Assembly: GCF_947179515.1 (NCBI RefSeq)
Contig: NC_067478.1
Location: 27,856,605 to 27,920,604, forward strand
Direction of reading: 5' to 3'
Source of the DNA: Apodemus sylvaticus
Lineage: Eukaryota; Chordata; Mammalia; Rodentia; Muridae
Length of the DNA: 64,000 nucleotides
The notes beneath the pieces are model-generated. The model saw nothing but the letters and a program-made list of their open reading frames with translations, searched no databases and was not told the DNA's origin. This document shows positions 1 through 10,300 of the stretch, piece by piece. The translations under genes were made by a program, and so were the position numbers. How positions within the stretch are numbered: the first letter of the stretch is position 1; the number at the start of each line of letters is the position of its first letter.

Positions 1-83
1 CTAGGAAATGCTTGGTGGGTCTGCATAGGCCATCGTTGCAGAGCAAACTCAACAGACCTAGCTTCTGCCTTTTCTTTTCAACA

Positions 84-207
84 GGGCCTTGTTATGTAGC
101 CATAGCTGACTTGGAACTCGCTAAGGACGGGCTGGGCGTACATTACGGCAGTCCTCCTGTGGCCTGCCACACCCAAGTGCTGGGATTAGGCGTGTGTCAC
201 CGTATGT
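84..207 (-). repeat. Degenerate B1 SINE
   Basis: Reads ...tatgtagccatagctgactt...caagtgctgggattaggcgt, a B1 reverse complement with many changes. It lies in intron 27. Confidence 0.7.
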
Positions 208-354
208 GGCTGTTCAGAATCGGTACTTACCAAGATTCCATGGTGATTTACTTGTACCTTAAAGTTTAAGAAGCATTGCTTGGGTGGAACACAGATGTTT
301 ACAAATGTTCTGCCAATATGAGAACTACCATCTAACAAGAAAACTCACTTTTCT

Positions 355-435
355 TTTCTTTTTCTTTTTGTGTGGTGTGAGGGATCAATCCAAATCATGT
401 AGATAAGTGCTCTACCACTGAGGACCATCCTAGTT
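355..435 (-). repeat. ID/tRNA-like SINE relic
   Basis: Contains gagggatcaatccaaatcat and ataagtgctctaccactgag, the reverse complement of an ID-type tRNA-derived head. Confidence 0.55.
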
Positions 436-659
436 TATAAGCTACTGATGAGCTACCATTTACTAATGGCCCTACATTATAAAGAAGTTTATATCATTTT
501 CAGAATGTTATATTTGTCTTCTTTCCTTATTACTGCAATAACACACTAAAACTCTAATTATACTCCTTTCACACATAAATAAGCTTTAAATTCTTGTCTA
601 ATTTATATGTTACAATTTTGTATATGTATTTTTTGTTTGCAAAATAAAGAAAAAAATGA

Positions 660-957
660 GCAAAATATTTTGTGCTGCATGTAGTGAGGGTGTGCACCCA
701 CATGCACAGAGAGGCCAGAGGAGGGCATCACAAGTCCCCCTCTGTTATGCTTTGTTTTAGTCTGAGACAGGGCCTCTTCCGTGAGCCTCAAACTTGATGG
801 TACCTTTCCAATGCCCCCCACCTCCCCTGCCGCTTGTCCCGAAGTATAGGGCTTACAGGCCATGCCTGGCCTTCTCTGTGAGTACACAGTATCTGAAGTC
901 AGGTCCTCAAGCTTACACAGCAAGCACTCCTATCCTGTGACCCATCTTCCTAACCTG
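660..957 (-). repeat. Composite rodent SINE (B4-type)
   Basis: Begins with a purine/CA-rich end (gtgtgcacccacatgcacagagaggccagagg), holds a B1-like middle (gagacagggcctc) and ends like a tRNA-derived head (tcaggtcctcaagcttacac). Subfamily uncertain. Confidence 0.6.
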
Positions 958-969
958 TTTTGTTTTTGT

Positions 970-1130
970 TTTTGGTTTTTTTTTTTTTTTTGAGATAGGA
1001 TCTCACTCTGTAGCTCTTGCTAGTCTGAACTCACTCAATCAGACCAGGTCGTCCTCAGACTAGTACAATCCTCCTATGATAGCCACCAAGTTCTGGGGTC
1101 ATAGATGGGAGCCACCATAGAATCCTCTAT
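970..1130 (-). repeat. B1 SINE, diverged
   Basis: T-rich start then gagataggatctcactctgt, the reverse complement of the B1 3' half. Confidence 0.7.
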
Positions 1131-1159
1131 GTTCAAATGAGTTCATTGACCTGAACAAT

Positions 1160-1384
1160 TTTTTTAAATATTTATTTTTATTTTATGTGTATATAGATGT
1201 TGCCTGCAGGTATGTAAGCACACCACATGCATGTAGTATGTGCAGAGGTCAGAAGGGCGCCTTGGGTCAATTGGGACTAGAGTTCTAAGTGGTTTTGAGC
1301 CACCATGTGGGAGCTGGGGACTGAGCCCAGGTCCTCTCTACAAGCATAGAGAGCTCTGAACCACAGGACCATCTCTCTAGCCCC
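1160..1384 (-). mobile_element. B3-type SINE
   Basis: Runs from tttattttatgtgtatatag through ggtcagaagggcgcc and gagccaccatgtgggagctg to ggaccatctctctagcccc, a near-complete tRNA-derived rodent SINE in reverse. Confidence 0.88.
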
Positions 1385-1700
1385 TGGCCTGAGTAATTAA
1401 AACCCTCAGGGCTAAGGGTGCTATCTCAGTGGGGACAGCCTCGCCTAAGTCATAGTACTGAAAACAAACAAACAAACAAACCCTGACACCACACAATTAT
1501 CTTGATTGGCAATCTATAATTTTTCTTCAAAGAGAAAAAAAAATCATGTAGCTCTGGTTTTCACAATGATCCTCACAGTTTCTGAGTATGTGCCTGGGAG
1601 CCAAACACTACCACCCCCCCATAATAACAGCTGCATACTAAGAGCACATCTGTCTTTCTTCTTTCCTTCCTTTCTAGCACTATGCAGTATAAGCTGATCC

Positions 1701-1818
1701 CTCTTTCTTCTTTCTCTCCTTCCTCCCTCCCTCCTTCCCTCCCTTCTTCCCTTCCTTCCTTCCTTCCTTCCTTCCTTCCTTCCTTCCTTCCTTCCTTCCT
1801 TCCTTCCTTCCTTCCTTC
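1701..1818. repeat. Pyrimidine tract (CTTCC/TTCC)n
   Basis: About 120 nt of almost pure C+T, the last ~70 nt being clean (TTCC)n. It is a homopurine-homopyrimidine mirror repeat. Reading frames in it are artefacts. Confidence 0.97.
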
Positions 1819-1974
1819 GTCCACTACTACCACCACCATTAATAGCAGCTGTGTACTGTGAACAGATCTATCTATCCTCCTTTCTTAAAAAAAAAAAAAA
1901 AAAAAAAAAAACAAAAACCAGAAAGGCACGATCTTAGGCCTAGCTAGCCTCTAACCCATTATATAGGATAATCT

Positions 1975-2173
1975 TTTGTTGTTGTTGTTATTGGTTTTTT
2001 TTTTTGTTTGTTTGTTTGTTTTGGATTTGGTTTTTTCGAGACAGGGTTTCTCTGTGTAGCCCTGGTTGTCCTGGAACTCACTCTGTAGACCAGGCTGTCC
2101 TCGAACTCAGAAATCCGCCTGCCTCTGCCTCCCAGAGTGCTAGAATTATAGGCGTGCGCCACAACTGTCCGGC
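1975..2173 (-). mobile_element. B1 SINE with T-rich 3' side
   Basis: ttttttcgagacagggtttctctgtg... to ggcgtgcgccacaactgtccggc; full length in reverse orientation, with a T/GTTT-rich tail complement at 1975-2034. Confidence 0.93.
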
Positions 2174-2189
2174 AGCGGCGGCAGCATTG

Positions 2190-2405
2190 TTGTTCTTTAA
2201 GACAGGGTTTCTCCTTATAGGCCTGGCTGTTCTGGAACTCACTCTGTAGATAGACCAGGATGGACTTGACCTCAGAGTCTACCTGTCTCTGCTGGGACTA
2301 AAGGCACACACCATCATGCCTGACATATGCAGGATAATTTCAACATCCAATTCTGCTGTCTTTTCTTCTGGAGTGCTGGGAGAATAGGTGTGCACCACCA
2401 TCCTT
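2190..2405 (-). repeat. Older B1 elements, in series
   Basis: A second B1 reverse complement (gacagggtttctccttatag... caccatcatgcctgac) is followed by another partial B1 3' end (gagtgctgggagaataggtg). Confidence 0.75.
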
Positions 2406-2490
2406 GGCTTTATGTGGTGTTGGGATAAAAATCAGGGATTTGTGTATTCTAGGAAAGCACTCTATCGACTGAGCTACATTCCCAGTCCTG
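2406..2490 (-). repeat. ID-type SINE relic
   Basis: aaagcactctatcgactgag followed by ctacattcccagtcc is the reverse complement of the tRNA-derived ID head. Confidence 0.6.
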
Positions 2491-2859
2491 AAGAGAACAT
2501 GTTTTGTCCCAGGTGATCTTAATGATGATCATAACTTGTAAGGTAGGCAGTATTTTATTACTGATTTACCAATGATGAAATGGCTCATGAAAAAATTAAA
2601 ATATTGAAAAAGAGTCTTAAGTTCAATGTGGTAGGAATGGCTCTTGAGCACAAGTCTTAACTGATTTTTCTATTAATTCAAAAATGAAAGTGTGCTATCA
2701 TGGAATCATTAATAAAAAGCAAGTTAAAAGAAGTTAAAGTTTTAAAAAAACACCAATATAACCAACCCAGAAGATACCAACCATTAGTTAAAATGGATAA
2801 ACTAGTTTAACTACAGAAGTCTGTTGCTTTGAAATAGCAGAATAGAGAGATAAGAGATT

Positions 2860-3025
2860 AGTGTGTGCATGCCTGTGTGGGACTGCACTTGAGTGTGTGC
2901 CTGTGTACATGGAATAAATGTGGAGGTCACAGGACAGCTTTTGGAAAGTTGGTTCTCCCTTGTGGATGCAGTGGTTCAACTCAGGTCATCAACACCGCCT
3001 GAGCTATCTCATTCAACCAGCTCTG
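2860..3025 (-). repeat. Diverged B3/B4-type SINE
   Basis: gtgtgtgcatgcctgtgtgg... aatgtggaggtcacaggaca... gctatctcattcaaccagct; the pattern matches the tail-to-head order of B3/B4 elements with heavy decay. Confidence 0.55.
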
Positions 3026-3350
3026 AACTACGTCTTTAAAGAATGCAATTACAACAGCAAGGAAGAGCAAAGCATCATCACTCTTCATGCACAAACTTTC
3101 TATTGTGACTAGAGTTACAAGACTAGAACTATTACAAAAAAATACATTTTAAATTTTATAGTTTCTATATACTGAAGTATATTTACATATATTCATTTAA
3201 ATTTCCTAACAGTTGCTGGAACTGCTACAGGACTATTAATCAGCATCATGAAGGACATACATTAGTTGGCTGAAACATAAAACATTGACAACAAGTTGCT
3301 CATTTTCACTTCAGCTTGCATCAGGAATCGTGGTCCCTCAAAGTCAGTAC

Positions 3351-3486
3351 CTTGCACTTCTCAACTTCTTCCTCAATCTTTTCCACAATGGCTGCATCCA
3401 GAATGTGCAAATCACAAGAAGACCGAGACAGAGTACTGACAGGATGTCCTTTTAGCCAAGTAACAATTTCTTGAACTTTCTCAGCC
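3351..3486 (-). CDS. Xrn1: Xrn1 exon 27, residues 1023-1068 (last exon in window)
   Basis: Encodes AEKVQEIVTWLKGHPVSTLS, then RSSCDLHILDAAIVEKIEEE and VEKCK, an amphipathic, glutamate-rich helix in D3. 136 nt, phase 2 in and phase 0 out; donor GTACTG. I looked for the next family segment (the QRKNNKKVRVTVKPH-type strand) between 1 and 3350 and did not find it, so the gene continues beyond the left edge. Confidence 0.95.
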
Positions 3487-6400
3487 CTACAATAAAAACA
3501 GTAGTAATTTTTTCACATTGATTAAAAATTTCTGAAGTTTTATATTAAGGATCTAATAAAAAATCTTCTTGGGAACTGTGAATTATCAGATTTAAGTAAT
3601 TAAGCCAAAAATGAAATAATACAAGATAAAAAGTAACATTAGCTGAATGTTCAAACGGAGAGCCTAGAGAAGGGTCAGAAACACCACAAATCTTGCTCAC
3701 CCATTCTCATCTTCTCCAGGCCAGATGTCATCTTCATAGAACACGTCCTCTTGGCTGTTTTTTGCTATATAACTAAACAGTTCTGGTGCTCTAGTTAACA
3801 AAGAAATAAAATATTGCTTTAAAATATGCAATTAACCTTGCATAAACTTCCTATTAAGTGATTTAGTATTCCAATGGGGACATGTGCAATTTACTGAGGA
3901 TTTTATAGTATTATTAAGGAATAGTATTAATAAGGAATGAGACTGAAAGGTTGGATAGTCAAATATTCCTGTAACTCTATGAAAATTCCCATTGGCTGAG
4001 AAAGAAACAGTTTAATTACTTTAAAAAAATCCAATTATGACTTAGTTTTCTTTGACTAAAATGTGAGAAATCAGATGAATGGAAACAGTGTTTGAAGGTT
4101 CTCTCCTCACCCCACTCCCGGCTGCTTTGGGATAGGGCTTCTTATGTAACCCAGGCTAATCTCAAACTTATAATCCTCCTGCTCCAGCTTCCTCAGTGCT
4201 GGGATAACAACCACATTACAACAATATTTAGGCTTTCAAAGTTAACTTTCTAATTTTTGCAATAAAGCTGGAACATTTCATATGTAAATCCAAAGTTTAT
4301 AAATTTCTTCTGATATTCTTCAAAGTTACATTTCTTTTGGAAATGTAAGACTCTAATGGTACACCCAAACAGATTAAACACATCTTTGTCCTTCCCCAAT
4401 CCACTAAAATGACAATAAAGTAGAAAATTGGTCGTAGACCAAAATAGAGAAATGGAGAAAAATGGGTTATGTAATGCCATATGGTCTGGGAATATATGTT
4501 TTGACATTACACATTGGAGAAATGAGATTTAGCTGAACTGATAGACAGGAAGAAACAGAATAAGTATCAGGGCCAGTCACTAGATGAGAGAACAGCCACC
4601 AGTCACAGAAAGGTCACACACCTCTGCCTAGTGTCTCATGAGCTGCACTCAAGCACGTTTCTTACGCCCAGTTCAAGATCTCACTTGTGAACTGTGTTTA
4701 TTGTGCAGCATAAACTTATACAATTGAAAAAAAAACAGGCAATCAAAAAAGTTTGTTCTTTTGAATCTGCAGTCTCAGGAATTACTCAGGCGTATTTAAT
4801 AGCATTTGCATTGAAATGTATATAGCACTATTGCTCTGTAGTATTGCTTGAGGTCAGGGATACTGATTCCCCCAGATTTTCTTTTGTTGCTGAGAATAGT
4901 TTTAGCTATCCTGGGTTTTTTGTTATTCCAGATGAATTTGACAATTGCTCTTTCTAACTCTGTGAAGAATTGAGTTGGGATTTTGATGGGTATTGCATTG
5001 AATCTGTAGATTGCTTTTGGCAAAATGGCCATTTTAATTATATTGATTCTACCGATCCATGAGCATGGGAGGTTTTCCCATTTTTTGAGGTCTTCTTCCA
5101 TTTCCTTCTTCAGAGTCTTGAAGTTCTTGTCATACAGATCTTTCACATGTTTGGTAAGAGTCACCCCAAGATACTTTATACTGTTTATGGCTATTGTGAA
5201 GGGGGTCATTTCCCTAATTTCTTTCTCAGCCTGCTTATCCTTTGAGTATAGGAAGGTTACTGATTTGCTTGAGTTGATTTTATAACCTGCCACTTTGCTG
5301 AAGTTTATCAGCTGTAGGAGTTCTCTAGTGGAGTTTTTTGGGTCACTTAGGTAGACTATCATGTCATCTGCAAATAATGATAGTTTGACTTCTTCCTTTC
5401 CAATTTGTATCCCTTTGACCTCCTTATGTTGTCGAATTGCCCGAGCCAGTACCTCAAGTACAATATTGAAAAGATAAGGAGAAAGGGGGCAGCCCTGTCT
5501 AGTCTCTGATTTTAGTGGGATTGCTTCCCACTAAAATAAGACAGAGGGGACTTGAGAGAAGGTTCAGTATTTAAGATGGCTGTTCTTCCAGAGGACAGAG
5601 GTTTGATTTTGAGCATTCACATGACAGCTGAGAACTATTTAAAACTCCAGTCCTACACCCTCTTTTGGTTTTCACAGAGAACAGTTACACACATGACACA
5701 AAGATACATAAACAAACATAAAACAAAAACATCCTTTAACACAGAAAGATGTCTTAACATGCAATGAGTCAAATAGAGGAGAAACAATAATTTGGAGAAA
5801 ATTGGAGATAAAAAAAAAAAAGACATTTAGTTGGTAATTCCAGCTTCAGAAGATCTTCTGGTCTCTGCAGGCATCCACAAACATGTGGTGTGTGTGTGTA
5901 TTGATATTGATACATGAAAATAATAGCTAGGAGGCCCACTAAGGAGGCCAAGGTGGGAAGATCACAAGTTTCAGGCTGGTCTGTACTTTTTTTGATTTTT
6001 GAGGCCGGCCTTAGGGGAGGGGTGCTATACCTGGAGACTTTGTCCTTAATAACAAAAAAACAAAACCAATCAACCAACCATCAAAAACCAAGATGAAACT
6101 GAAGATGTCTCTTAGAGTATGGCCACATGAAAAAGGATGAGAGGAAGAGTAGAGAGAATGATCGTAATGTCCCGCTGTAAATATTTATCATAAGCATGCA
6201 AACCTAACAGATTTAACCAAAACTTGTAATAAAAATGTAGTGGGAGGAAATAAGTTCACGCCTATAGGGAACTGAGAGAAAAGAAGAGGAGCTGGAAGCT
6301 CATACAGAACCTTTCACAGTCAGAAATCAATGGCTATGTGACAACTGAAAAAGCAAAAACTATTTTTTGCAGTGCCACAGACCAAACCCAGAGCCTTCAA

Positions 6401-7283
6401 CATGCTAATTAAGCAGTGTTCTTCAATCTCAAGGCCAGGAAAAAGAAGTCTGAATGTGGTCTTTTAAGGATATGAAAATGAGTAGAGAAGCTAAAGTTTC
6501 ATATGGCAATATGTAATCATCCTGTCATCCTTTAAAAAATACAGAATGTTGAGGCTGGGGGATGGCTTAGTGTATAAAAGTGTTTGCCTCTTCTAAGTAA
6601 GCTGAACTTCCTGAGTTGACTTCTTGGAACCCATTTAAAGGTCTAAAAGAACTCCCTCAACAAGATTGTCCTCTGATTGTATCACCCCCATGGTGGGACA
6701 CACCTCTCCCTCAGTATGCATATGTGCAGTCTGTGTGTGCACACATACACTAATACATGTTTATTAAAATGACAGAGTATGACTTTATTTGGAAATGGGG
6801 TTCGAATACAGACAATTATTAGAGAGCTCTAATCCAGTATGACCGTTACCTCTGTAAAGGAGAAATGTGGAAAGCTGACCCAGGTGAAAGATTATATGAA
6901 GACAAGTGGGGAGAGACATTGTCACCCGAAGAGGAGAGGACTGGAATGACAATCTACAAGCCAAAGTAATACATAAAGTTATAGGAAAGTAAGAGAGAGC
7001 TAGGGGACTGTAATGTTGTTGACACCTTGATTCTGGTTACCAGCATGGTGAGACAATGAAGTCACCTTGGTGAAAACAGCTAGCTGGAGGTACTTCACTA
7101 TGAGAGCCCTGTGAAACCCATACAGGGATCCTCAATGACAAGGAGGATAGAAAAGTCAATAACTTCCCAGCACTCTGGGAGGCAGAGGCAGGCGGATTTC
7201 TGAGTTCGAGGTCAGCCTGGTCTACAGAGTGAGTTCCAGGACAGAGAAACCCCCTGTCTCAAAAAACCCAAATCCAAAAAAAC

Positions 7284-7316
<33 letters not shown>

Positions 7317-10300
7317 AAACCCATTAAACATGGGGTACAGAGCTAAACAGGAAATTCTCAACTGAGGAAACTTGAATGGCTCTAAAGCACCTAAAGAAAT
7401 ATTCAGCATCCTTAGTTATTAGGGAAATTCAAATCAAAACAACACTGAGATTCCACCTCACACCAGTCAGAATGGCTAAGATGAAAAACTCAGGGAATAG
7501 CAGATGCTGGAGAGGATGTGGGGAAAGAGGAATACTTCTCCATTGTTGGTAGGATTGCAAGCTGGTAAAACCACTCTGGAAATCAGTTTGGCGATTCCTC
7601 AGAAAATTAAACACAGTACTACCTGAGGACCCAGCTATACCACTCCTGGGCATATACCCAGAAGATGCTCTTACATGTAATAAGGACACATACTCCACTA
7701 TGTTCATAGCAGCCTTATTTATAATAGCCAGAAGCTGGAAAGAACTCAGATGTCCTTAAACAGAGGAATGGATACAGAAATTGTGGTATATATACATAAT
7801 GGAGTACTCTTCAGCTATTAAGCAAATGGATGGAAGTAGAAAGTGTCATCCTGAGCGAGGTGACCCAATAACAAAAGAACACACATGGTATGCACTCACT
7901 AATAAGCAGATGCTAGCCCAAAAGCTCAAAATAAACAAGTTACAATTTATAGACCACAGGAAGCTCAAGAAGAAGGAGGACTGAAGTGAGGATGCTTTGG
8001 TTCCTCTGAGAAAGGGAACAAAACATTCACAGGAGCAATAAAGGAGACAAAGTGTGGAATAGAGGCTGAAGTAAAGGCCACCCAGAGACTGCCTACCTGG
8101 GGACTCATCCTATAAACAGTCACCAATGGACCAAACCCACTATTATGGACAACAAGAAGTGCATACTAAAAGGAGCATGTCATGGTTGTCTCTGGAGGGA
8201 CCCCGCCAGAGCTTTACACATACAGAGGCAGATGCTAGCCGCCAACCATTGGACTGGGCGCGGGGTCCCCAATGGAGGACTTGGAGGGTGGTCTGGAGGA
8301 GCTGAAGGGGTTTACAGCCCCATGGGAAGAACAAAGATGTCAGCCACCCAGATGCCCCAGGACTCCCAGAGACTAAACCATCAACCAAAGGGTACATATG
8401 GTTCCAGTCAAAAATGTGGCAGAGGAAGGCCTTGTCGGGCATCAGTGGGAGGAGTGGTCCTTGGTTCTGTGAAGGCTCAATAGATGCCCCAACAAAGGGA
8501 AATCGAGAGGGGGGAAGTGGGAGTGGGTGGGGTGGAAGGGCATATACGTGGAGGCAGGGGGTGGGAGGAGGGGTTAGGGGTTTTGGGGAGGGGGAAACCT
8601 AGAAAGGTTTTAGCATTTAAAATGTAAATAAAGATTATATTCAATAAAAAAAAAGAAACCTATGGTAGAAAGAACACTAAGTTATAAATCAGAAGTGAAT
8701 GTATTAACTATATGCAATCTTTCTTCTTGAGACAGGGTCTGAGGCATAGCCCAGGCTACCCTTCCATGTACTACCTATGTGAGAATAGCCTCCAATTCCC
8801 AATCCTTCTCCTTTGGCTCCCTTGTGCTGGGGTTAGAGGTGTATGCCACCATGCCTAGCTGATGCTCTACATTTTACTGAAGGACATAGTCTCTCTTTCA
8901 AACAAGCATGGGCAGGCAAACTGGCTGGAGGAGCCGGCGTGGCACTCACCTCTCTATGTACTCCGCCAGAAGCTGCTCTGCGGCCGACGAGTATGTCCAC
9001 TCACTCCCGACTTTCTTTGTATAGCCAGGGACTTCCTCATTTTTCTTGTTGAATTTGAGATTTAAACCCACATTTGCTTTATGGTCTCCATGAGGGCTAA
9101 GTTTAAATCACATACACATAAGTGTTTTAAAATTTGCTCAAAAATGAAAAATTATGCTTTTTTATTTTTGTATAGTGCTAAGGATTGAATCCAAAGTCCC
9201 GCCAAGCCAGACAAGCAATACACCACTTAGCTATCCACCAAACCCAACACTTGCTTTCAGTTTTTAGAAAAGGTCAGTTCTAATTGTTCTACATTTTAGT
9301 TTGCATGGTTACTTCTAATTAGCAGTAATTAAAAACTATGGGACAGGTCTTAAAATCCAAGTTAAGAAGCATATAAATAAATTATGTCATTAGAAAAAAA
9401 GAAAAATAACAAAATTCACAGAAATATATTACTGAGGCTCACACACACCCTCTGATACCTTTTTTCAAGGTTAGCTGCTAAAAATACAAACTGTCTTTGA
9501 AAGCATCTAAAAAATCTACTGTTCGGGTAAAGAACCACTACTAGAGAAATTTATGGGCGACTTAGTCCACAGTCTTTAATTGGAAAATCAATACCAAGAT
9601 AGTAAGCATTTAATCTCTATCATTTAATTTTTCTGCCATTTTAAGCAAATGTCCCTAACACAAACTTACTTTCTCCTAGATCCTCTTCCAATAAAAATAC
9701 TTCCTGTAAACCTTGAAACAAGGTATGCACTCACTCCAAGGCGACCGGCCAACACATATCCTGGGTTGTACTTTATAGAGTATTTCTTTAAATATAAAAA
9801 TAAAGAGGTCAATTATAGAAATACATGTTTACATAAGTACTACTTGGTTACCTTTGAGATCTGTAGATAGTTAAGATCCCACTGGCCCCGCCCCCCACCC
9901 CAAAGGGATCTGAAAGCCCCCTCTTTCTCCTTAAAACAAACACTTCCCAAGGATGCACGAAGGGACAGGAGGCAATCTGTAAATCCGTCTCAATAAACAA
10001 ACTCTTGTAAGTACTAAACGCAAAATTCTTCATATAACCTTTTTTAAAACTTTAATCCCAGCACTTGGGAGGCAGATTTCTGAGTTTGAGGCCAGCCTGG
10101 TCTACAGAGTGAGTTCCAGGACAGCCAGGGCTACACAGAGAAACCCTGTCTCAAAAAAAACCCCCAAAAACCAACAGACAAACAAAACAAAACCAATCAC
10201 ATCCAATCCTTATGTGATATATATAGAAAGACACTAATTTTTATTTATATTCTAATACTTTTTAAGTTATATGACTAGCTTATATATTACAATATATAAT

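Noticed and set aside
1573..1839. Minus-strand frame rich in Gly-Arg-Lys-Glu
   Set aside because: It is the translation of the TTCC microsatellite.
1..3350. Further Xrn1 exons at the left edge
   Set aside because: I searched the minus strand for the expected next segment (basic QRKNNKK-type text) and found only SINEs and unrecognised intron.
4796..5362. 188-aa open frame on the minus strand with reverse-transcriptase-like sequence
   Set aside because: It is a truncated L1 ORF2 piece without the catalytic domain or a start; annotated as L1, not as a gene.
9735..9785. Exon 24 ending at the internal GTGAGT
   Set aside because: I first placed the donor here, but the next exon then lacked 65 nt of expected coding sequence. 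Those 65 nt follow directly and are open, and phase closes only with the longer exon.
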